Assembly: GCA_963920635.1 (NCBI GenBank)
Contig: OY987306.1
Coordinates: 10,930,001-10,994,000 of the forward strand
Length of the DNA stretch: 64,000 bases
Direction: 5' to 3'
DNA from: Pseudeuparius sepicola
Taxonomy: Eukaryota; Arthropoda; Insecta; Coleoptera; Anthribidae
The translations under genes and the position numbers were made by a program. Within the stretch, counting starts at the first letter, position 1, and each line of letters opens with the position of its first letter. Shown one piece after another: positions 57,593 through 64,000 of the stretch. Under the pieces are notes generated by a model, which was not told the origin of the DNA, made no database searches, and worked only from the letters and a program-made list of their open reading frames with translations.

Positions 57593-58401
57593 CTCATACA
57601 AACAAATAAAGCTGAGGTTGAACATATTATATGACTAATCTAATAAATACAATTTTTACATTTTTATTTATAAAACTATACTTAATTTCCTGTCTTTACG
57701 CACATGCCTGTTATCAGCTGTTTATCAAATTATACAAATTGATTCATTGAGAATGGGAAATCCCGAAACCGAGGATAGGGGGGACCAAAATATGTATTGA
57801 GGCCAACATGCCTTATAGAAATGTTGTTTGTTTTAGAGATACAGGGCGTTGAAGTTCTTTTTTTGAAATTGAATTATGGCTACATCTCCCAAAATAATCA
57901 AGCTGCTGAACTGAACTGATGTGTTTTGGGGATGGAGATATGGAGAATAAGCTGAAAGTGTCAATTTCGCCGTATCTCACAGAGGGCGCCACCTGCGCTG
58001 TTTTTGGATCGTGCTTTTACTCGTAACTTTTTGGTCTTGCAGGTAGATCCACCATTTTAGTGCATCTTTTTATTCTGCAACAAAAAGGCAAAAGAAAAAA
58101 ATCTATGAACAATGGGGATGGAACGGATTGAACTTATGATTATTATTATTGAAATTATGGATTTCAAAAATATAAAGTTTCCATAAAAAACTACAAGTTT
58201 GGTTTACTCTACTTTTTTGAGACACCCTGTATAAAAACGGTTGACACTATCAAAAACACAAAATTCCCCACAACTTTCATTTGAAACGTTTTTTTCTATG
58301 TTGAAAAATTAAAAAGTTAATGGGGTGGGATTCTTCCTTGACACACCCTGTACATATATTTGATTATGTGGATATATTTATTGTCTGAAATATGAAATTA
58401 C

Positions 58402-59193
58402 CTTTTCCTACTAGGTTCACCAGTGTCGGCTTCAGACTCAGGTGTGCATTGAGAGGTAATCGAAAGCAAGTTCTTTTGTCCCAATGGTGACTTAACTCTG
58501 AAAGTAGTAGTGTTTATAAATGTGTCGTTCAATTTATTTTCTTAATTCTGAAAATGATTTACCTTCTTCTTGTGGACTCAGCAACATATGCATTCGAATC
58601 ATTTTTGAGTTTCCCAATTGCCAGAAACTCAGAGGTAATTGAAAGCAAGTTCTTTTGTCCCAATGGTGACTTAACTCTGAAAGTAGTAGTGTAGTATGGT
58701 ATTTCATAAATTTTAAATTATTAAGCAGGTAGCTTCAGTCAGTCTTCACTTTATTACCTACAGCATTCTACAAAGTTTTTGAAAGACTTTATCATACGAG
58801 TTTATTTTAAGTTTGTGAGGTACCCTTGGGAGACAAATAAAATTACAAAAAAATTATAAGGACTAATGAACACCGAGAAATTACATTATTAGAACTATTA
58901 GACATAATCTTGTTAGTCCATCCCGAAATCTGTGAAAGTTCTTTGGGTAGATGCATTTCAACAAGGGAAGAAAGTTCAATTATACATATTACAAATGGAT
59001 TGAGGAACCTGGTAACATGGTGCATTAGCGACAAATTGTAAATAAGTATAAACTTTATTTTACGGCCTGATTAAACACGCCACTGAAAATTGTTGTAACC
59101 TGTACTCTAGAACTACATCGGTTCTTACCTGTGGAAAGTTAAGTGGGGGTGCTTATAATAAAGCTTTTTGCAAAATCTGCACTGATTTACCAT
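58402..59193 (-). CDS. Putative spliced gene of the P-like element (THAP start, duplicated exons)
   Basis: Exon 1, 59193-59129: ATG then MVNQCRFCKKLYYKHPHLTF-H plus two bases, donor GTAAGA. The C-x2-C start and LTFHR are the opening of a THAP zinc finger. Exon 2, 58676-58563 (114 nt): after TTTCAG, KSPLGQKNLLSITSEFLAIG... ending ESTRRR, donor GTAAAT. Exon 3, 58497-58402 (96 nt): same acceptor and first 16 residues, then QCTPESEADTGEPSRKR, donor GTAATT. All three junctions share the same phase and both duplicated exons are multiples of three. The rest of the THAP finger (W, C, H, AVPTIF-like) is not visible in the skipped 59128-58677, where only a weak frame exists. Exon structure is inference from splice signals. 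Confidence 0.45.
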
Positions 59194-59779
59194 ATTTCTA
59201 CTTAAATTCGCTGGAAATCAATGTAAATTATAAAATAATTTTTGATTTATTTGGCATTTGCCATATTCCGTGTTTGTAGACACCACATTGTCAAGTCTAA
59301 TTCATGGAAATCATTATTAATTTTTACTAACAATGAAAGTACCTGTTATATTCTTAGATTCTCCAATAAAATGGCTTAGTTGGCACCACTGAGACCATTA
59401 GAATGGGGAAAGAAACGGCCTCACTTTGGAAAGTATAATGCTGGGTCCCCTTATTTTAAAGGGTCCCTGGTATTTCCCAAGACGGAATTTGATTTCAAAC
59501 AAAATTGCCGCGCTGTGATGGACACCTACCCCTTGTAAAAGAGACCAACATTTTTCATTTGCACCACCTGATGAGAATATGCTAATTTAAGGTGCGCCCT
59601 TGGGAAAAGTGGCCAACTCAAGTCAGCTGCTCCTAAAAGGGCCTTTCCGACCGGGAATAATTAAAATACAGCTGGGAGCTGCGAGCATCCACTGTCTGCC
59701 GGCTGAGGAAAATTAGCTTCGAAATTTGAAAAGGGAGAAGCGTCTCGCGCCTTTCCGTCAAATGTTTTTTTTTAATGTG

Positions 59780-60398
59780 CGCTGTTTTAGCTTTATTTCA
59801 CTTAGCATTGAAGGAGCACGTCCGAAGATTGCGCGTCATCGCCATACTAAATAAGAGGAAATTTTGTGAGGGCGACGCCATTTCCATGCTTAAAATTATT
59901 CCCAGGGTTTTTGTAACACAGTATATGTATGTGATAGAGGTTAAAGCTATAAAAAAATATTTCTCTTATAATACATTAAGATTTCTATAATCATTGAGTG
60001 AACTGCTAGTGAAGAGACAAGGACAGATAAATTATATGTCCTGAAGAAGACAACCCCGCGCATCCCTCGAGCTTGTGTCCTTTGTACATATTACTATCGT
60101 AGTAGAATATAGGCTCAAATTGGTTCCCCAATAATCTCCTTTATAACTGTGAGTGACAATGGCTGTGTGCAGCGTGTCACAAACGACATTAATATGTCAC
60201 TCGTCCTAGCTATCTTATAGCCAAGCCAAATTCACTGTTTCTATTTTGCCGTTAATAGGGAACTTGACGATTTTTCAAAAGTATTTTTAAACTAGACCTA
60301 AGTGATAGTGAAATACAAAAAACGCATTAAAAAATTTTTTTTTAGTTACTGTTACTGAGATATGAATTTTCCAATTTCAATTCCTGTAAAACAACCGG
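59780..60398. other. Stretch without recognisable gene
   Basis: Follows the repeat at 59565-59770. 60040-60075 (CCTGAAGAAGACAACCCC) vaguely recalls Penelope 3' ends but lacks the rest. Confidence 0.35.
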
Positions 60399-60438
60399 TG
60401 ACGTCACTTATATGGATATCGAGTAGATTTGGCAACAT
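60399..60438 (+). promoter_or_regulatory. Bipartite motif TGACGTCACTTATAT-N13-ATTTGGCAACAT, copy 1
   Basis: 40 bp; the two conserved parts and the 13-bp spacer recur at 62581-62620 on the minus strand with unrelated spacer sequence. TGACGTCA is the palindromic CRE/ATF site. The pattern suggests a promoter element or a conserved part of a lost repeat. Confidence 0.5.
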
Positions 60439-60528
60439 TGTAAATTTATGTTTATATCTATGATTTTAAAATACTGGCCGAATCCTTCTCGGTTTCCTTC
60501 CACAAAATGAAGAAGAAGAGCTGAACTT

Positions 60529-60827
60529 TCGAATTTTACAGAATAAAAATGACTTGGGATATTTACCTATGGCTGTCTCGTTATAAAATAATGAATTTAG
60601 TTATAATCGTGATCTAAAAATCTTAGAAAGTTATAAGTACCTACCTACCCTTATTATAGTTCTTATAACAAGAAATTTTTGGAAAAAATAATAGCGTATT
60701 TTAAAAGTTCCCATTGAATTGATGTCTGTTTAATACAATTTTGAATTTGATATATACATGTATAATATTTCATTATGAGCTTCTAAAAGTATAAAAAGTC
60801 AAATTCAATTTAAAAATATGTATATTG
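60529..60827 (+). mobile_element. 300-bp repeat, copy 2, flanked by a 25-bp direct repeat
   Basis: The insert lies between 60504-60528 and 60828-60852, identical 25-mers starting AAAATGAAGAAGAAGAGCTG. It matches 57302-57592. A long duplication is typical of retrotransposition by target-primed reverse transcription or of a templated insertion; no poly-A tail is visible. Confidence 0.88.
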
Positions 60828-60852
60828 AAAATGAAGAAGAAGAGCTGAACTT

Positions 60853-61930
60853 ATAATCGTCGATGGAGGAAGGATCCTCAATCAACGTTATAACCTAAAA
60901 AGTTGTTTTCTGGTTATAACCTATAAACTCAGAAAAATACCTAAATTATTTTTTTAACTCCCCCGGCCCAGGCTTTAGGTTTTATAGTCTCCTTATTATT
61001 CATTATACTACCTGCTGGATTATAATTATAAACATATTGATTGTTAAAATATTTAGTTGTGTTGTCTTCTCAGTGTTGTGTACTTTTAACTGGAGTTCTA
61101 CTTGCCTAAAAGAGACTGCGAATTGTATTATTATTGGCATTGGTGATAAAATCGGTAAAATTCAAATTAAACATTTATACAAGTTCTACAGACTCGCCAC
61201 AGAAGAACAAAATTGTTACAAGCTATAAAACGTAAAAATAATTTTTCCACTAAAACTCTTATATTTGTATGTGAAGATCATTTTTATGTAAGTCGTAGCC
61301 AGGTGATATTTTATTGGTTTGGGTTTTATAATGCTTTTTAGCTAAAAGAAGACATGGAAAAATATATATAATAGATCATTTATTAGGAAAATTAGAGTGG
61401 TGTCTCTGAATAACATATTGATACGAATGATATGTACGATTCAACTTTACAAGACTTCTTAAATAACTGTTGTAGTGCTTTTAAATTTGAACGTAAATGT
61501 CACGAATCATGTGTTGGCATTTTTGTTTTATAATAATTACATATTGTTAAGAATAAGATTTTATTCTAAGCAACGAGATATACACCTCTCGAAAGAGAGC
61601 AGAGAAAAGAAAAAACTGTCTAGGTAAATTATGTTAAAAATAAACATTGATTTGTAACAACTGCACTATTTACTTCATGCCTAGATATGCCTTAAGTTCA
61701 AATTACTTCAATATACAGTAAAATACCTGAATTGGCCACCTTTATTTATAATTTGAGCACTTTTCGTTATCTATAATCTATAATTATTATACAATTATTA
61801 TTATCATTACACTGCCCACGCCCGTAAATATCGCTCAAACGCTCGGCCTAGTTCTCCCACTCCCGGCCGTCAATAACAGTTCATTTTCGTAGCCCGGCAA
61901 CCACACGGAGTGGATAGTGGATGTGGATAC
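60853..61930. other. Stretch without recognisable gene
   Basis: Only short frames. 61810-61905 has a GC-richer patch just upstream of the pseudogene's 3' side. Confidence 0.4.
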
Positions 61931-61937
61931 ACTTGTC

Positions 61938-62404
61938 TTATTCACTTTGGCTATGCCTATGCAGCCACGTTAAAAATGCCACGGAATGTTTGCAACCTCC
62001 TTGAGACGCTGCGCAGTCTAGACATTGTGCTGTGCCACTTCATCTATTTCACAAACTACTGCATAATTTTTGGAACAAACCTTGTGTTCTGGGCATATTT
62101 TGATTGTTACAGTATACTTTCCTGAGTGTCTCTTTAAGTGCACATAACCAACAGCTGAATCATCATATCTTTTGCCGCACTAAAAGAAATATTATATATT
62201 ACTACTTAATTAATCAACAATATTGTTCTTTAGCTTACCTCTGTGTTTTAACTCCACGAATTTCTGCTGATTTATAGAGCTTGCTATTTGTAAAATAATA
62301 TGCCACAATGAAGACATCAAGCTTTGGAAAATTATTTGATTATAAGCTTTCACAAAATTTGCTTCCATTGTTGTATCACGTTCAAAATACGACAACAACA
62401 CTTC
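61938..62404 (-). pseudogene. SWIM/YqaJ-type protein pseudogene, two exons
   Basis: Exon A (62404-62239, after a TATAG acceptor) reads EVLLSYFERDTTMEANFVKA, then after a frameshift FPKLDVFIVAYYFTNSKLYK and SAEIRGVKTQR, donor GTAAGC. A 59-bp intron (62238-62180) ends TTTTAG. Exon B reads YDDSAVGYVHLKRHSGKYTV, TIKICPEHKVCSKNYAVVCE, a frameshift and stop, then QCLDCAASQGGCKHSVAFL, a SWIM-like zinc-binding motif. This order (EIRGVK..., S..AVGYV.LKR, PEHKV.SK.Y.VV, C..C..GGCKH..AFL..L.R) is that of insect proteins carrying a SWIM-like finger before a YqaJ-type nuclease domain. The nuclease part is absent. At least two frameshifts. Confidence 0.75.
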
Positions 62405-62580
62405 CTATAACGGGCATTAGTATAAGATATTTGATTGAAAACTTAATTTCCAAATGCAAATAATCAAAATAATCATCTATCAGCATCCACTAATAAGGTT
62501 ATGATTACAGTTACAGTTTGAGGCCTGACACTGACAGCTGCTATTCCATAAAACACAATAGGTATTCCAGCCAAAACCCC

Positions 62581-62620
62581 ATGTTGCCAAATTTACCATG
62601 TTTAGATATAAGTGACGTCA
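62581..62620 (-). promoter_or_regulatory. Bipartite motif TGACGTCACTTATAT-N13-ATTTGGCAACAT, copy 2
   Basis: Minus-strand copy with identical spacing, about 180 bp upstream of exon A of the SWIM/YqaJ pseudogene and in the same orientation, so it could be part of its ancestral promoter region. Confidence 0.5.
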
Positions 62621-63005
62621 GAGCTTTGTTTAAGCGCGCATTCAAAAAGCCATTTTCAGAATCAATTTGCCAAAAAGGAAACAATTATTTTGCAGTTTTT
62701 ATTTGAGGAATGTTATCCTGCATACAAAAACTTTTCATTAAATATAAATTGAACAAGAAACAAAATTTGTGCAAGTACCCTATTCGAAAAGAATTTTATT
62801 AAAATGGGTGTTAGGGTTGATTCGTGTTTTTATATTATTATAGAATTAAGTTTTTATTCGCGACTGTGGTATATATATTAATAGACTAAAATGATATGGG
62901 TATTCAGCCAAAATGGGGTATATTGTATTACTACTTTTTAATAAAAAAATTATAGTTCAATTTCTTATTGTTAAAATAGTTGTTATTACTTCCTATTAAG
63001 TAGCG
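62621..63005. other. AT-rich stretch without recognisable gene
   Basis: No repeat or coding signal identified. Confidence 0.4.
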
Positions 63006-63007
63006 AG

Positions 63008-63110
63008 AGTTGTAAACAGCTTATTACATATGAGTGGAAAAGTTGCGCACGTCGCGCAGCGGCGAGTGCTGTAATTCCACGAGTATATAATAAGCTTACA
63101 ACTCGAGTTT
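63008..63110. repeat. Imperfect hairpin
   Basis: GAGTTGTAAGCTTATTATAT (reverse strand of 63082-63105) pairs with AGTTGTAAACAGCTTATTAC (63010-63029); the arms continue to GAGTGGAA / TTCCACGAG. The loop is CG-rich (CGCACGTCGCGCAGCGGCG). Confidence 0.7.
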
Positions 63111-63195
63111 TGTATTATAATTGTTCTTCGACGAAAGAAAAACTATTATAATAGATAAACTATACTTCTGATTATCTATCAGGCAACAATTAGTA

Positions 63196-63716
63196 TGTTG
63201 GTTAGTTGCTATGGTGACGCGGATGCCGCGCTAACAAGGCACCCGTGATAATTGCGTTTTAGTTAAGAACAGATACGTAATTTTTTTATTACGTGTCAGT
63301 CATTACGTATCAGTGTTCGTAACAATGAACTTACTTATAACCTAAACCGTCTCTTAATCGGTATGTTACTAGCATAGGAGTAGAAAAAAGTATAAGTGAA
63401 TTTCTCCCATAAAACAGGTCTGTTATTTCTTGAAGTTTAAAAAATTATCAGTGAACTTTCTTGTATAAAGTTGGGCTATTTAAAAAAATTATTTTATTTT
63501 ATTAATTATTAATGTTGGTTAGTTGCTATGGTGACGCGGATGCCGCGCTAACAAGGCACCCGTGATAATTGCGTTTTATAATTAAGAACAGATACGTAAT
63601 TTTTTGTATTACGTGTCAGTGATTACGTGTCAGTGTTCGTAACAATGGACTTACTTATAACCTAAACCGTCACTTAATATATAGGTATGTTACTAGCATA
63701 GTAGTAGAAAAATAAA
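63196..63716 (+). repeat. Direct duplication, ~200-bp copies, 317-bp period
   Basis: 63196-63395 and 63513-63716 share TGTTGGTTAGTTGCTATGGT, GCCGCGCTAACAAGGCACCC, ATTACGTGTCAGT and CTTATAACCTAAACCGTC. Few differences, so recent. Non-coding. Confidence 0.9.
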
Positions 63717-64000
63717 TTAATGCAAAAAAATGAAGAAACAATTGCCTTCAGTTTAGTAGAGGTTAGAATATCTGACAGTAGAGTTAATATTGTGAAGCTA
63801 ACTCATTTGGTCTTGAACTCTACAGGTCACCCTGTGAAAGTCAAATTCCGAGGTGACGGCATACTTGAATTTAGGTAAACAACAAGGTTGCTAGTAGCTA
63901 CCTTTGGTAAACAATGCCACAGAATAGATAGCTTCACAACAGAAGCGTCCATAGACACATGTGTCAAAAGGATGCTCGATTTGACGCGAAATATCTTCTA

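Larger units (their letters stand above)
57075..59469 (-). mobile_element. P-element-like transposon, 2395 bp, 8-bp duplication
   Basis: Perfect 32-bp TIRs at 57075-57106 and 59438-59469 (CAGGGACCCTTTAAAATAAG...), flanked by GTATTTCC at 57067-57074 and 59470-59477. An 8-bp duplication, ~31-bp TIRs starting CA and an ATAAGG.GG.CCC core recall Drosophila P. The minus strand begins with a THAP-type exon (59193-59129). The interior also holds duplicated exons (58402-58676), TA-element pieces (57838-58360) and one copy of a 300-bp repeat (57302-57592). No catalytic domain was recognised, so it is probably non-autonomous. Confidence 0.75.

Overview
The window reads as a transposon-dense, AT-rich stretch of an insect genome. 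An errantivirus (a Ty3/gypsy element with an envelope gene, a group known from insects), spliceosomal introns inside transposases and dozens of TA-flanked inverted-repeat elements point to an insect. The order cannot be fixed from sequence alone. I found no intact host gene. Almost every recognisable reading frame belongs to a mobile element, and nearly all are broken.

Layout. 1-4571 is the 3' half of an errantivirus (pol, env, 3' LTR) sitting inside a 2.4-kb terminal-inverted-repeat (TIR) element (family T1), which also contains a 5'-truncated Penelope-like retroelement (5288-7045). A 1.1-kb long-TIR element with its own nested 180-bp MITE follows (7550-8643). 10160-13728 is a DD41D Tc1/mariner element whose transposase has two introns; it interrupts a repeat whose uninterrupted copy lies at 19665-20240. 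17770-18500 is a MULE transposase relic carrying a 3 x 61-bp tandem array. 20508-24553 holds two copies of a ~963-bp unit with an embedded tRNA-Pro-like segment; the second is split by an uninterrupted T1 copy. 25-34 kb holds more TIR elements, a tRNA-Pro-derived SINE family, a second SINE inserted in a LINE, and MITEs. 35910-38210, 50461-52425 and 54040-55876 are three copies of another long-TIR mariner-like family. 39826-41541 and 46668-47709 are giant foldback elements. 48-50 kb carries two further Tc1/mariner relics. 57075-59469 is a P-element-like transposon with a THAP-type first exon and duplicated symmetric exons. 61938-62404 is a pseudogene of a SWIM/YqaJ-type protein.

How the parts relate. 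Many elements are present both interrupted and uninterrupted within the window, so several insertion boundaries and target-site duplications can be read by comparing copies. The dominant theme is TA-flanked elements ending in CAGGG or CAGTG. Many have very long arms that carry pieces of DUF4817-type Tc1/mariner transposases, suggesting repeated conversion of autonomous elements into foldback derivatives.
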